A stretch of 47,625 nucleotides of DNA from an uncultured Lachnospiraceae bacterium (GTDB taxonomy: Bacteria > Bacillota > Clostridia > Lachnospirales > Lachnospiraceae): assembly GCA_910587095.1 (NCBI GenBank), contig CAJUMJ010000012.1, forward strand, positions 1-47,625. Direction: 5' to 3'. The notes beneath the pieces were generated by a model, which was not told the origin of the DNA, searched no databases, and worked only from the letters and a program-made list of their open reading frames with translations. The stretch's first letter is position 1. The number at the start of each line of letters is the position of its first letter. The position numbers were made by a program, and so were the translations under genes. Of this stretch, positions 34,022 through 42,835 are shown one piece after another.

Positions 34022-34050
34022 ATGATATCAAAATGATATCTATTTGTCAA
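34022..34050 (-). promoter_or_regulatory. SPFH-RHH promoter overlapped by tandem operator
   Basis: On the minus strand TTGACA (34050-34045) and TATCAT (34027-34022) are 17 bp apart. The 8-mer ATGATATC is repeated at 34022-34029 and 34033-34040, an 11-bp step, so both copies face the same side of the helix. They cover the spacer and the -10 box, as expected for an RHH repressor that controls its own operon. Confidence 0.7.
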
Positions 34051-34213
34051 TGAGGTTTTTAAACTTCTTTTACATGCCATCGTTTTAGGAAAATTTGGAA
34101 ATCCCAATTCATAATAGAAAATATAGTTTATTCTTATACTAACTTTCAAGTCGCTGGTTTTCTGTGAGGATATGCGCCAATGAGGGCGGCATCTTAAAAA
34201 GGAGAACATATAT

Positions 34214-35704
34214 TTGAAGAGGAAGGTTTTGCTTGCGGTGCCACACCAGGATGATGAACTGTTTGTGGGGGGCGGTCTGTTTAAGACGCTTGCGCAGCAG
34301 GGAGGGTATGAAGCCTATGTGGTGTTTACGACAAACGGTGATTTTTTTGCCCATGAGGCAAAGGTGCGGATGGAGGAGTCGTTCTATGTGCTGACCAGAT
34401 TTTATGGAGTGAGGGATTCGCACATTTTCTTTTTGGGGTATGGGGACGGCTGGCGGGACGGCGTTCATCTGTACCATCAGGAGGGGGAGGAACCCCTTGT
34501 CTCACAGGCGGGACGGACCGAAACTTACGGGACAAAAGGACATGAGGACTACAGATGGCTTAAGTCTGGCAGGCATAGCCCTTATTGCAGGGCGGATTTT
34601 AAGAGAGATCTGAAGGATGTACTTTCGGAAGTGTCCGCAGACGTTCTGCTTGTGGTGGATTTTGACAGCCATCCCGACCACAGGGCGGCCTCCTTGCTTG
34701 TGGAGGAGTGTCTTGGAGAACTGCTGCTGGAAAGACCGTCCTACCGGCCGCTTGTGCTGAAACGATTTGCTTATGACGGCGTATGGAAAGGAGAGGCGGA
34801 TTTTTTTGAAGTTCCGGGAAAGGCGACGATACTTAAGGAGCTGTCTCTGTTTCCGTACACGGAATCTGACATGCTTCGCTTTGCCATGCCGGACGACTGC
34901 GTGACGCCTCGCTTTTTTATCAATTTTCTTTACAGAGCCTTTCGATGCTATAAAACGCAGGAGATATGGCAGAAGGCCGATGAGATTATCAATATTGACG
35001 AAGTGTATTTTAAGAGAGATACCGACAATCTTCTGTATGAAGCCAAACTCTCGGCATCCTCCGGGAATCCCGAATATCTCCGGGATTTCAAGCTGTTTGA
35101 CTGTGCGGATGTGACGCGAAGGGAGCTTGTATGTAAGGAATGCGGCTGGAAGCCCGACGAGGCGGATGAAAAAAGGCGGGTGCAAATTCATTTTGAGCGG
35201 CCCGTGACAGTCGGCAGGATTGCCGTCTATGCCCGCGGAACATGTGGAAAAGACCGGCTGAGAGCGGGGTTTTACTTCGACACGGGAGCGTCCCTATGTG
35301 CGGAAATCAGGCCGGATGGGAAAAAAAATCTTTTCGCTGTGGGGACGCAGAGGGATGTGCGTGACATGGAGCTTCTGATAGAAGAGTGGGAGGGAGTTTC
35401 ATGGGGGATCACGGAGTTGGAAATTTTGCCGCCGGAGGAGAGGGACTTGCCGGAGGAGTTAGAAAGGGCGCTGTTTCGGGAAGAATCCGGTGATCCTCAA
35501 ACGGCGGATGAGGCGCTGATGAAAATCCGGAAAGCAATTCACGGTGTTAAGAAAAAACTGTCCCGCTGGATGCCAAACCGCCATGCGCTGCGACAGCTTT
35601 ATCCCGAGCTTGCGGGGAGAGAAAGAGTGCCAGTGAGATATCGGATGAAATATATAGCCCGGCGCATCAGACAAACAGGCAAAGCGTCTGACGCGTCGGA
35701 CTGA
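34214..35704 (+). CDS. PIG-L/LmbE-family deacetylase with long C-terminal region
   Basis: A 496-residue protein. Residues 1-230 are a zinc-dependent N-acetylglucosaminyl-type deacetylase: the metal motif is PHQDDE (His11, Asp13, Asp14) and the second His motif is SHPDH (His153, His156). The remaining 260 residues hold a beta-rich part (about 320-410), perhaps a discoidin-like carbohydrate module, and a basic tail. There is no signal peptide. It starts at a TTG with AAAAAGGAG 9 bp upstream. No glycan genes lie nearby, so the substrate is unknown; it may act on a cell-surface sugar precursor or a small thiol-sugar. Confidence 0.82.
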   Translation: MKRKVLLAVPHQDDELFVGGGLFKTLAQQGGYEAYVVFTTNGDFFAHEAKVRMEESFYVLTRFYGVRDSHIFFLGYGDGWRDGVHLYHQEGEEPLVSQAGRTETYGTKGHEDYRWLKSGRHSPYCRADFKRDLKDVLSEVSADVLLVVDFDSHPDHRAASLLVEECLGELLLERPSYRPLVLKRFAYDGVWKGEADFFEVPGKATILKELSLFPYTESDMLRFAMPDDCVTPRFFINFLYRAFRCYKTQEIWQKADEIINIDEVYFKRDTDNLLYEAKLSASSGNPEYLRDFKLFDCADVTRRELVCKECGWKPDEADEKRRVQIHFERPVTVGRIAVYARGTCGKDRLRAGFYFDTGASLCAEIRPDGKKNLFAVGTQRDVRDMELLIEEWEGVSWGITELEILPPEERDLPEELERALFREESGDPQTADEALMKIRKAIHGVKKKLSRWMPNRHALRQLYPELAGRERVPVRYRMKYIARRIRQTGKASDASD

Positions 35705-35723
35705 AAAAAGCGCGGGTATCCGG

Positions 35724-36596
35724 TCACCGCAAGGGGCGGCCGGTCAAAAGCTCGTACCCCTGCATATACTTGTCTATGGTTTTTTGAACGATTTCCCCGG
35801 GGAGCGTCCAATCATGTCCCTCGTTGGCCTTCAGCCAGTCCCTGGCGAACTGTTTGTCGAAGGAAGGCTGGCCGTGTCCCGGCTCATACCCTTCGGCGGG
35901 CCAGAAGCGGGAACTGTCGGGGGTGAGCATCTCGTCGCCAAGGACGATGTTGCCGTCGGCGTCAAGACCGAATTCGAACTTTGTGTCCGCGATGATGATA
36001 CCGCGGGTCAGGGCGTACCCGGCGCATTTTTTATAGAGGGCGACGGTGTAGTCCCGGAGCTTCGAAGCGTATGCCTCACCTTTGCCGGGGAAGCGTTTCT
36101 CGAGATAATCCACACTCTGCTCATAGGAAATGTTTTCGTCGTGGTCGCCGATCTCGGCCTTGGTGGAGGGAGTGTAGATCGGTTCCGGCAGCTTGTCGGA
36201 TTCCCGAAGGCCCTCCGGGAGCGTAATGCCGCAGACCGTACCGTCTTTCTGATAGCTTGCCCAGCCGCTTCCCGTGATATAACCCCGGACGATACACTCA
36301 ATGGGCAGCATATCGAGCTTTTTGCAGAGCATACTGTTGCCGTCAAACTTTTCCTGCCTGAAAAACTCGGGCATATCGTTTACGTCCACGGAAATCATGT
36401 GGTTGGGAAGGATATCGCCTGTCATGTCAAACCAGAATTTTGACATCTGTGTCAGAACCGTTCCCTTTTTGGTCACCTGATTTTTCAGAATCACGTCAAA
36501 ACAGCTTATGCGATCCGTGGCGACCATGATCAGGCTGTCGCCGTTGTCATAAATTTCACGTACTTTTCCTTCTTTGATAGGAGTCAGGGTATTCAT
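35724..36596 (-). CDS. purC: SAICAR synthetase (phosphoribosylaminoimidazole-succinocarboxamide synthase)
   Basis: Joins CAIR and aspartate using ATP in purine synthesis. The 290-residue protein begins with KEGKVREIYDNGDSLIMVATDRISCFDV, a clear family start (motifs GKVREIY and DRISCFDV). It also has VRGYITGSGW and LADTKFEFG-like IIADTKFEFGLD, with the closing DKQFARDWLK. The length fits the longer PurC form. It stands alone here, convergent with the PIG-L gene 19 bp away, with its own promoter. No PurR box or riboswitch was recognised. Confidence 0.95.
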   Translation of the reverse strand: MNTLTPIKEGKVREIYDNGDSLIMVATDRISCFDVILKNQVTKKGTVLTQMSKFWFDMTGDILPNHMISVDVNDMPEFFRQEKFDGNSMLCKKLDMLPIECIVRGYITGSGWASYQKDGTVCGITLPEGLRESDKLPEPIYTPSTKAEIGDHDENISYEQSVDYLEKRFPGKGEAYASKLRDYTVALYKKCAGYALTRGIIIADTKFEFGLDADGNIVLGDEMLTPDSSRFWPAEGYEPGHGQPSFDKQFARDWLKANEGHDWTLPGEIVQKTIDKYMQGYELLTGRPLR

Positions 36597-36647
36597 AGCG
36601 TTCCTTTCTTAAAATATGCGGGATATGTTTTCTGCAACGATAACATT

Positions 36648-36677
36648 ATCATAACAAGAACAGGTGCGGATTGACAA
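36648..36677 (-). promoter_or_regulatory. purC promoter
   Basis: On the minus strand TTGTCA (36677-36672) and TATGAT (36653-36648) are 18 bp apart, about 50 bp before the purC start. The fit to sigma-A consensus is good. Confidence 0.55.
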
Positions 36678-36833
36678 CAGGGAAATTCATAAAAGGAGGC
36701 GGTGTAAGAGATAAAGGATTTATTTTTTTGGTGATAATTGGTAAGAATTGATGTAAAATGGTAACATTAAATAAAAAGACCGTTTTTGAAGCGTGTATCG
36801 CTTCAGATAAAGGACGGCGAAAAGGAGGTATTT

Positions 36834-37373
36834 ATGGATTTAAAGGGATCTAAGACAGAGAAAAATCTGCTTGCGGCGTTTGCGGGGGAATCCCAGGCTT
36901 ACACGAAGTATACTTATTACGCGTCCAAAGCGAAAAAGGACGGCTATGTGCAGATGGCTAATATTTTCGAGGAGACGGCGGCCAATGAGAAGGAACATGC
37001 GAAGATCTGGTTTAAGTACCTGCATGGCGGTGCGATTCCGGGAACGCAGGAGAATTTAAAGGACGCGGCCGAGGGAGAGAATTACGAGTGGACGGATATG
37101 TATGCGGGTTTTGCCGAGGACGCCCGCAAGGAAGGATTCGAGGAGCTGGCTCTGCTTTTTGAGGGTGTGGCAAAAATCGAGAAAGAGCATGAGGAGAGAT
37201 ACCGGAAGCTGCTCAAAAATATCGAGGACGGCGTCGTGTTCTCAAAGGACGGCGACTGTGTATGGCAGTGCTTAAACTGTGGTCATATCGTGATCGGGAA
37301 GAAGGCGCCGGAGCTTTGCCCGGTTTGCAAACATCCCCAGTCCTACTTCCAGGTGAAGCCGGAGAACTACTAA
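36834..37373 (+). CDS. Rubrerythrin
   Basis: A 179-residue peroxide-scavenging protein of anaerobes. The first 135 residues are a ferritin-like diiron domain with the paired motifs FAGESQAYTKY, EETAANEKEH and KIEKEHEERY. The last 40 residues are a rubredoxin-like domain with CLNCGHI and CPVCKHP that binds one iron. The ATG at 36834 has AAAAGGAGG upstream; an in-frame ATG at 36786 lies in the leader. The leader carries a small perfect hairpin GAAGCG-TGTAT-CGCTTC (36788-36804). A terminator follows the gene, so it is monocistronic. It likely works with superoxide dismutase in oxygen defence. Confidence 0.95.
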   Translation: MDLKGSKTEKNLLAAFAGESQAYTKYTYYASKAKKDGYVQMANIFEETAANEKEHAKIWFKYLHGGAIPGTQENLKDAAEGENYEWTDMYAGFAEDARKEGFEELALLFEGVAKIEKEHEERYRKLLKNIEDGVVFSKDGDCVWQCLNCGHIVIGKKAPELCPVCKHPQSYFQVKPENY

Positions 37374-37381
37374 AACGTGAG

Positions 37382-37411
37382 AAAAGACAGTCCACCGGGC
37401 TGTCTTTTTTT
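37382..37411 (+). terminator. Rho-independent terminator after rubrerythrin
   Basis: A 9-bp stem AAAAGACAG / CTGTCTTTT with a 9-base loop runs into a T run, starting 9 bp after the stop. Confidence 0.88.
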
Positions 37412-37442
37412 GGGTACATAAAGTGTGTTTTTTAAAACAATA

Positions 37443-37476
37443 TTGTAAAGAAAACGGCGATGTGGTATGATACCAC
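37443..37476 (+). promoter_or_regulatory. Promoter and operator dyad of the pantothenate/CoA operon
   Basis: TTGTAA (37443-37448) and TATGAT (37466-37471) are 17 bp apart. The perfect dyad GTGGTAT-G-ATACCAC (37462-37476) covers the -10 box, a placement that fits a repressor. Which protein binds is not evident in the window. Confidence 0.65.
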
Positions 37477-37519
37477 CGTATTGTATCTCGTATGAGAATA
37501 ATAACAGGAGGAATGTACC

Positions 37520-38386
37520 ATGAAAAATGAAAAGACCTACGAACTTGTGCTCACGGCACTGTTCACCGCCATAATCGTGATTATGGCATTCACACCGCTG
37601 GGATATATCCCGCTTGTAGTCATCAACGCGACGATTATTCACATCCCGGTAATCCTTGGAGCGCTATTTCTCGGACCGAAGAAAGGTGCATTTTTGGGAT
37701 TCGTATTTGGACTCACCAGTTTAATCAACAACACATTTAAAGCGGCTACTGCCTCGGCGTTTGTGTTTTCGCCGGTTCTGGCCTACAACGTCGCGGGTGT
37801 ATCCGGCATTTTTAAGAGCCTGTACATCTGTTTTGTGCCGCGTATTTTAGTCGGCGTGGTTCCCTACTTTGTATGGCTCTTAATCCGCAGGATTGTGAAG
37901 GGCGAGAACAAGGCGGGGAAGGTTATTGTGGATTTAATAGCATCAGTTATATTATTTGTCTCCGTCAGGGCGTTTTTGATGAGGCTGCTTTCGGAGACTC
38001 TAAGCACAGTCCTGTGTACGGTGATCGGTCTGGTGGTGGGGGCCGCTCTTATGGCAGTTCTCACGGCGGGGGGCATGAAAAAGGCATCCGCCAACATTGC
38101 GCTCTCCTATGCGGGTCTTGCGGGTGCGTTTACCAATACGCTCTTTGTCATGAGCGGTATTTATATTCTGTATAAAGACGCATATGCCGAGGCTATGGGC
38201 GTTGCAGGCGAAGCGGTGCTGGACGTCATCATGGGTGTGGTTGCCTTCAACGGTGTGGTTGAGGCTGTGGTGGCGGCGATCATTGTCACCGGCATCGGTC
38301 TTGCCCTGACCAGGGTGAAGCCGTTGTATACAGGGAAAGAGCAGGCGGCGAAGGATGCCGCAGTGCTGGCCGCCAGAAAAGCATAA
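37520..38386 (+). CDS. ECF transporter S component, probably for pantothenate (PanT-like)
   Basis: A substrate-binding membrane subunit that uses the shared EcfAAT energising module. Motifs near the N-terminus (GYIPLVVINATIIHIPVILG, then GPKKGAFLGFVFGLTSL) fit the PanT-like group. With 288 residues it is longer than the usual 170-200, and it has about seven hydrophobic helices in two blocks with a longer middle. coaX and coaBC follow in the same direction, so pantothenate is the likely substrate; this is inferred from context. ACAGGAGG precedes the ATG. Confidence 0.83.
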   Translation: MKNEKTYELVLTALFTAIIVIMAFTPLGYIPLVVINATIIHIPVILGALFLGPKKGAFLGFVFGLTSLINNTFKAATASAFVFSPVLAYNVAGVSGIFKSLYICFVPRILVGVVPYFVWLLIRRIVKGENKAGKVIVDLIASVILFVSVRAFLMRLLSETLSTVLCTVIGLVVGAALMAVLTAGGMKKASANIALSYAGLAGAFTNTLFVMSGIYILYKDAYAEAMGVAGEAVLDVIMGVVAFNGVVEAVVAAIIVTGIGLALTRVKPLYTGKEQAAKDAAVLAARKA

Positions 38387-38479
38387 AACGGCCAAATGTC
38401 CGTCGGGCAAGGAGCCGCGGACAGCAGGAAGGAAGAACAAACATTTACGGATATAATACAGGAAGACAGGGGAAACGGC

Positions 38480-39250
38480 ATGATATTAGCAGTTGATATC
38501 GGCAATACAAACATTGTCATCGGTTGTATGGACGGGGAGAAGGTGTGCTTCGTGGAGCGGGTATCCACGAATCTGGCAGGAACAGAGTTAGAGTATGTGG
38601 TGGAGGTTCGGGCGCTGCTTGAGCTGTATCACATCGGTGTGGGGGATATCACCGGAAGCATCATCTCCTCCGTCGTGCCTCCCCTCAACAATATCGTGAA
38701 GTCCAGTCTGGAGAAGATGTTTCACCAGACCCCGCTTGTGGTGGGGCCAGGTCTTAAGACGGGCTTAAATATTCTGATGGACAATCCGGCGCAGCTCGGG
38801 TCGGATCTGGTCGTCAACGCGGTGGCGGGCCTGCACTACTACGGCGCGCCGATCATCATGATCGACATGGGTACTGCCACCACCATCAGCGTGGTGGATC
38901 AAAAGAAAAGCTACATCGGAGGCATGATTTTGCCCGGCGTGAAGGTTTCGCTGGACTCTCTTGTAAACCGCACCTCCCAGCTTCCGCGCATCAGTCTGGA
39001 GGCGCCGAAGAAGGTGATCGGCAGAAATACCATCGACTGTATGAAGAGCGGTATCGTGATGGGACAGGCCGCCTGTCTGGACGGCATGATCGACAGGATC
39101 TTCGACGAGCTTGGCTACAAAGCGCCGGTGGTGGCTACGGGCGGACTGGCAGGGAGCATCGTGCCCTACTGCAAGAGAGAAATTATCTGCGACAACGAGC
39201 TTACGCTGAAAGGGCTTGGTTTGATTTACCGCAGGAACATAGAACAATAA
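38480..39250 (+). CDS. coaX: Type III pantothenate kinase
   Basis: Phosphorylates pantothenate, the first step to coenzyme A. The 256-residue protein has the phosphate motif LAVDIGNTNIVIG at the start, GADLV-type QLGSDLVVNAVAG, IDMGTATTISVVD and the ATP segment VVATGGLAGSIVPYC. The ATG at 38480 has AGGGGAAA upstream; longer in-frame starts back to 38396 precede the family start. It lies between the S component and coaBC in one transcript. Confidence 0.95.
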   Translation: MILAVDIGNTNIVIGCMDGEKVCFVERVSTNLAGTELEYVVEVRALLELYHIGVGDITGSIISSVVPPLNNIVKSSLEKMFHQTPLVVGPGLKTGLNILMDNPAQLGSDLVVNAVAGLHYYGAPIIMIDMGTATTISVVDQKKSYIGGMILPGVKVSLDSLVNRTSQLPRISLEAPKKVIGRNTIDCMKSGIVMGQAACLDGMIDRIFDELGYKAPVVATGGLAGSIVPYCKREIICDNELTLKGLGLIYRRNIEQ

Positions 39251-39296
39251 CGAGAGTTATTCGAGAAGCTGACAGGCGGATTTCGGGAGGAAACAT

Positions 39297-40496
39297 ATGT
39301 TATTAAAAGGAAAACATATTGTCTTAGGGGTAACGGGCAGCATTGCGGCCTACAAGATCGCGTCTCTGGTCAGTATGCTTGTGAAGAGACAGGCCGATGT
39401 GACGGTGATAATGACGAAAAACGCCACCAACTTTATCAATCCGATCACTTTTGAGTCGCTGACGGGAAACAAGTGTCTGGTGGATACCTTTGACAGAAAT
39501 TTCCAGTTTAATATAGAGCATGTGGCGCTCGCCAAGCTGGCGGATGTCTTTCTTGTGGCGCCAGCCTCCGCCAATGTGATCGCGAAGGCGGCCAACGGTC
39601 TGGCGGACGATATGCTGACGACCACGCTCTTAGCCTGCAGGTGCCCGAAGATTTTCGCGCCTGCGATGAATACCAGAATGTATGAAAATCCCGTCGTACA
39701 GGACAATATGGAAAAGCTTAGGGGTTACGGCATGGAAGTTATCACGCCGCCTAGCGGGTATCTTGCGTGCGGCGATACGGGCGCGGGCAAGATGCCGGAG
39801 CCGGAAACGCTCTTTGAGGCCGTCATAAAGGCACTTACGCCCAAGGATCTGGCCGGGAAAAAGGTGCTTGTCACGGCGGGGCCTACCCAGGAAAAGCTTG
39901 ATCCGGTGCGGTATATCAGCAATCATTCTACGGGAAAGATGGGATATGCCGTTGCGGCGGCCGCGGCGCGGCGCGGCGCAGAAGTGACACTTGTGTCGGG
40001 CGTGACGGCGCTTCAGCCGCCGGCGGGGGTAAAGGTCGTGCCCGTGATCTCGGCGGCGGATATGGCGCAGGCGGTCAAGGCGGCGGCTTCAAAGCAGGAT
40101 ATCATCGTCAAGGCGGCGGCGGTGGCGGATTACCGTCCGGCCGTGACGGCGGACGAGAAGATCAAGAAAACGGACAGCGCGCTGTTCCTCTCGCTGGAGC
40201 GGACGGAGGATATTCTTTCCTGGCTGGGGGCGAACAGGCGGGAAGGCCAGATATTATGCGGCTTTTCCATGGAGACGGAGCATCTTTTGGAAAATTCCAG
40301 GGCAAAGCTTGAGAGGAAAAAGATAGATATGATTGTTGCCAACAACTTAAAACAGGACGGGGCAGGATTCGGCACGGATACAAACGTGGTTACCCTGCTC
40401 ACGAAGGAAGGGACGGAAGAGTTGCCGCTTCTTTCCAAGGAGGAAGTGGCGGACAGGCTGCTTGACAGGCTTCTGGCGTTGGAGGTATCGGTATGA
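39297..40496 (+). CDS. coaBC: Phosphopantothenoylcysteine decarboxylase / phosphopantothenate-cysteine ligase
   Basis: A 399-residue bifunctional enzyme of CoA synthesis. The N-terminal flavin domain decarboxylates (GSIAAYKIASLVSMLVK, PAMNTRMYENP and the catalytic Cys in LACGDTGAGKMPEPE). The C-terminal ligase has VTAGPTQEKLDPVRYISNHS, AAVADYRPA and the lysine pair in EKIKKTDS. The ribosome site GGGAGG precedes the ATG. It overlaps the MATE gene by 4 bp. Confidence 0.95.
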   Translation: MLLKGKHIVLGVTGSIAAYKIASLVSMLVKRQADVTVIMTKNATNFINPITFESLTGNKCLVDTFDRNFQFNIEHVALAKLADVFLVAPASANVIAKAANGLADDMLTTTLLACRCPKIFAPAMNTRMYENPVVQDNMEKLRGYGMEVITPPSGYLACGDTGAGKMPEPETLFEAVIKALTPKDLAGKKVLVTAGPTQEKLDPVRYISNHSTGKMGYAVAAAAARRGAEVTLVSGVTALQPPAGVKVVPVISAADMAQAVKAAASKQDIIVKAAAVADYRPAVTADEKIKKTDSALFLSLERTEDILSWLGANRREGQILCGFSMETEHLLENSRAKLERKKIDMIVANNLKQDGAGFGTDTNVVTLLTKEGTEELPLLSKEEVADRLLDRLLALEVSV

Positions 40497-41824
40497 TCCA
40501 GGATTTGACGGAGGGAGAGTCACAAAAGACTTTAATCAGGTACACGCTGCCTATGTTTATCAGCGTGGTGTTTCAACAGCTTTACAATATGGCGGACAGT
40601 ATGATTGCGGGCCGGTTTGCCGGGGAGGACGCGCTGGCGGCGGTGGGAGCATCCTATCCGATCACCATGATATTTATGGCGGTGGCGGTGGGGAGCAACA
40701 TCGGCTGCTCGGTGGTTTTATCCCAGCTTTTCGGCGCAAGGGCCTATGAAAAGGTGAGGACGGCAGTGACTACGATTCTGGTCGCGGGAACGGTTCTCTC
40801 CGCGGTTCTGACAGTGGCGGGGCTTATCACGACCCCGGCGATGATGCATATGATACGGACGCCCGAAAATATTTTTGGGGACGGAGCGCTTTATTTAAAG
40901 ATTTACATAGGCGGCTTTGTCTTTCTTTTTTTGTATAATGTGACGACGGGGATGTTTAATTCCCTCGGGGATTCCACAACGCCGCTCTATTTTCTGATCG
41001 GCTCTTCCCTTGGAAATATCGTGCTGGATTTTGTGTTTGTGGCCGTGTTTTCCTGGGGTGTTTCCGGCGTGGCCTGGGCTACCTTTATCGCGCAGGGGAT
41101 CGCCTGCGTGCTGGCCCTTCTCACCTTTGCGAAGAGACTAAAAGGTGTGGCTTGCGAGGGAAAGCCGCCGCTTTTTTCCTGGACGCTCCTTAAAAAAATC
41201 AGTCTGATTGCGGTGCCAAGCATTTTGCAGCAGAGTTTTGTCTCCGTCGGCAATATTTTTATTCAGGGGCTGGTCAACTCCTATGGCTCAGGCGTGATCG
41301 CAGGGTATTCGGCAGCCATCAGACTAAACACTTTCGTTATCACTGGCTTCACCACGCTCGGAAACGGTGTTTCCGGCTTTACGGCCCAAAACCTTGGCGC
41401 GGGGCGCCGCGACAGAATCAGGGACGGACTTAGAGCAGGGCTTCGGATGGCGGTTTTGGTGGCGGCGCCTTTCTCCGTCATCTATTTTTTCCTGGGGCGG
41501 ACTATGATGCGGCTCTTTTTGGAGGATACGGGCAGCGGCGCCCTGCAGACGGGTATGACCTTTCTTCGGATCGTGTCGCCCTTCTATTTTGTGGTGGCCG
41601 TAAAACTGGTGGTGGATGGTATGCTCCGGGGAGCGGAACGGATGAGAGAGTTTATGGCGGCTACCTTTACGGATCTGATCCTCCGTGTGATCCTGGCCTT
41701 CGCGCTCTCGGGATTTTTGGGGGAGACGGGGATATGGCTCTCCTGGCCTGTGGGCTGGGGCATCGCGACGATGATGTCGTGGATCTTTGGCAGGCGCGTT
41801 TTGCGGTCGGAGAAAAAAGGCTGA
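40493..41824 (+). CDS. MATE-family efflux transporter
   Basis: A 443-residue multidrug/toxin exporter with twelve expected membrane helices. The start (TLIRYTLPMFISVVFQQLYNM, split by a short loop from MADSMIAGRFAGEDALAAVG) and the repeat in the second half (AVPSILQQSFVSVGNIFIQG) are typical. It starts on the coaBC stop (ATGA) and is probably cotranscribed with the CoA genes, with no obvious functional link. It likely uses Na+ or H+ exchange. Confidence 0.92.
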   Translation: MIQDLTEGESQKTLIRYTLPMFISVVFQQLYNMADSMIAGRFAGEDALAAVGASYPITMIFMAVAVGSNIGCSVVLSQLFGARAYEKVRTAVTTILVAGTVLSAVLTVAGLITTPAMMHMIRTPENIFGDGALYLKIYIGGFVFLFLYNVTTGMFNSLGDSTTPLYFLIGSSLGNIVLDFVFVAVFSWGVSGVAWATFIAQGIACVLALLTFAKRLKGVACEGKPPLFSWTLLKKISLIAVPSILQQSFVSVGNIFIQGLVNSYGSGVIAGYSAAIRLNTFVITGFTTLGNGVSGFTAQNLGAGRRDRIRDGLRAGLRMAVLVAAPFSVIYFFLGRTMMRLFLEDTGSGALQTGMTFLRIVSPFYFVVAVKLVVDGMLRGAERMREFMAATFTDLILRVILAFALSGFLGETGIWLSWPVGWGIATMMSWIFGRRVLRSEKKG

Positions 41825-41913
41825 TCCGGCCGGGTCAAAAGCGGAAAATATGGGATAATCGTCTGTGACCAATGAATTGCTTTGTCTAAAAAATGGAAAG
41901 AGAGGGAAGCGCA

Positions 41914-42453
41914 ATGAGAATCGGAATGGGGTACGATGTGCACAGATTGACAGAAAACAGAAAATGTATTATCGGCGGGGTGGATATCCCTTACGAGAAG
42001 GGGCTTCTCGGACATTCGGACGCGGATGTGCTGCTTCACGCCATCATGGATGCGCTGCTTGGCGCGGCGGCGCTGGGGGATATCGGGAAGCATTTCCCGG
42101 ACACCGATCCTGCCTACAAGGGGATTTCTTCCGTGAAACTTCTGGAACATGTGGCGGCGCTTCTTGCGGAAAATCTGTTTCTTGTGGAAAACATCGACGC
42201 GACGATTATCGCGCAGGCGCCGAAGATGAGGCCGCACATAGACCGGATGCGGGAGAATATTGCGAAAGCGCTCGGCATAGAGGTGTCCCAGGTGAACGTG
42301 AAGGCAACTACCGAGGAGGGTCTTGGCTTTACGGGAAGCGGCGAGGGCATATCCGCCCAGGCTATTTGTCTGCTGACAAGCCCCAGGGAGCTTTACAGCA
42401 CGGATGCGGTGAAGAACTGCAGCGCGTGCGGGGGCTGCGCGCATGGCGCGTGA
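41914..42453 (+). CDS. ispF: 2-C-methyl-D-erythritol 2,4-cyclodiphosphate synthase with Cys-rich tail
   Basis: Cyclises CDP-ME-2-phosphate in the non-mevalonate isoprenoid pathway. The metal residues Asp8, His10 and His42 are in GYDVHRL and GHSDADVLLHA. GDIGKHFPDTDP and ATTEEGLGFTGSGEGI follow. The family is usually about 157-160 residues; this one is 179, and the extra tail ends NCSACGGCAHGA, a C-x2-C-x2-C cluster. The ATG at 41914 has GAGGGAAG upstream. No ispD lies next to it. Confidence 0.93.
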   Translation: MRIGMGYDVHRLTENRKCIIGGVDIPYEKGLLGHSDADVLLHAIMDALLGAAALGDIGKHFPDTDPAYKGISSVKLLEHVAALLAENLFLVENIDATIIAQAPKMRPHIDRMRENIAKALGIEVSQVNVKATTEEGLGFTGSGEGISAQAICLLTSPRELYSTDAVKNCSACGGCAHGA

Positions 42454-42597
42454 GGGGATCATAAAGTGTTTGTATTTTTTTCGGATTTGTTATACTATAT
42501 CCGTAGCGGAAAAATGAGCCGATTCTCCATTTTGCGGTATGGTTGTCATTGTATGTGGCCGGGCAGGAAGATTTATATAAATGATAACCTCCTAAAA

Positions 42598-42640
42598 TAA
42601 AAAAGTGTAAAGTCCTTGCCAATTCAATAGACTTTACACT
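42598..42640 (-). terminator. Rho-independent terminator for a leftward gene remnant
   Basis: A perfect 11-bp stem AGTGTAAAGTC / GACTTTACACT (42604-42614, 42630-42640) with a T6 run on the minus strand. On the plus strand the T run is broken. It lies about 25 bp after the leftward open frame that ends at 42665, so it probably ended that gene. Confidence 0.65.
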
Positions 42641-42664
42641 CTTTGTTTGTTGGCTGGCTGATTG

Positions 42665-42835
42665 TTATAAATCTAAATCAGTTGTTACAATACCGAATGA
42701 TTCGAGCTTTGCCTTTAAAATCTTACTGGGTACATGAGAAAAAATTTGATGCCCTCCGGCAGGAATGGGTTCATACAACACTGTATTTGATTGCAAAAGA
42801 AATGCAGTTGGAGGATATTTTCTATGAAGAAATAT
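42665..42835 (-). pseudogene. Leftward gene remnant with an intact terminator
   Basis: A 56-codon minus-strand frame without a start codon, ending in TAA. The last part reads like a normal protein end (YEPIPAGGHQIFSHVPSKIL, then KAKLESFGIVTTDLDL), and a good terminator follows. Stops close the frame upstream, so only the 3' end of a gene seems to remain. I do not recognise the family. On the plus strand a 95-codon frame (42643-42930) overlaps; it has no ribosome site and is more likely a shadow, but either could be the remnant. Confidence 0.35.
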
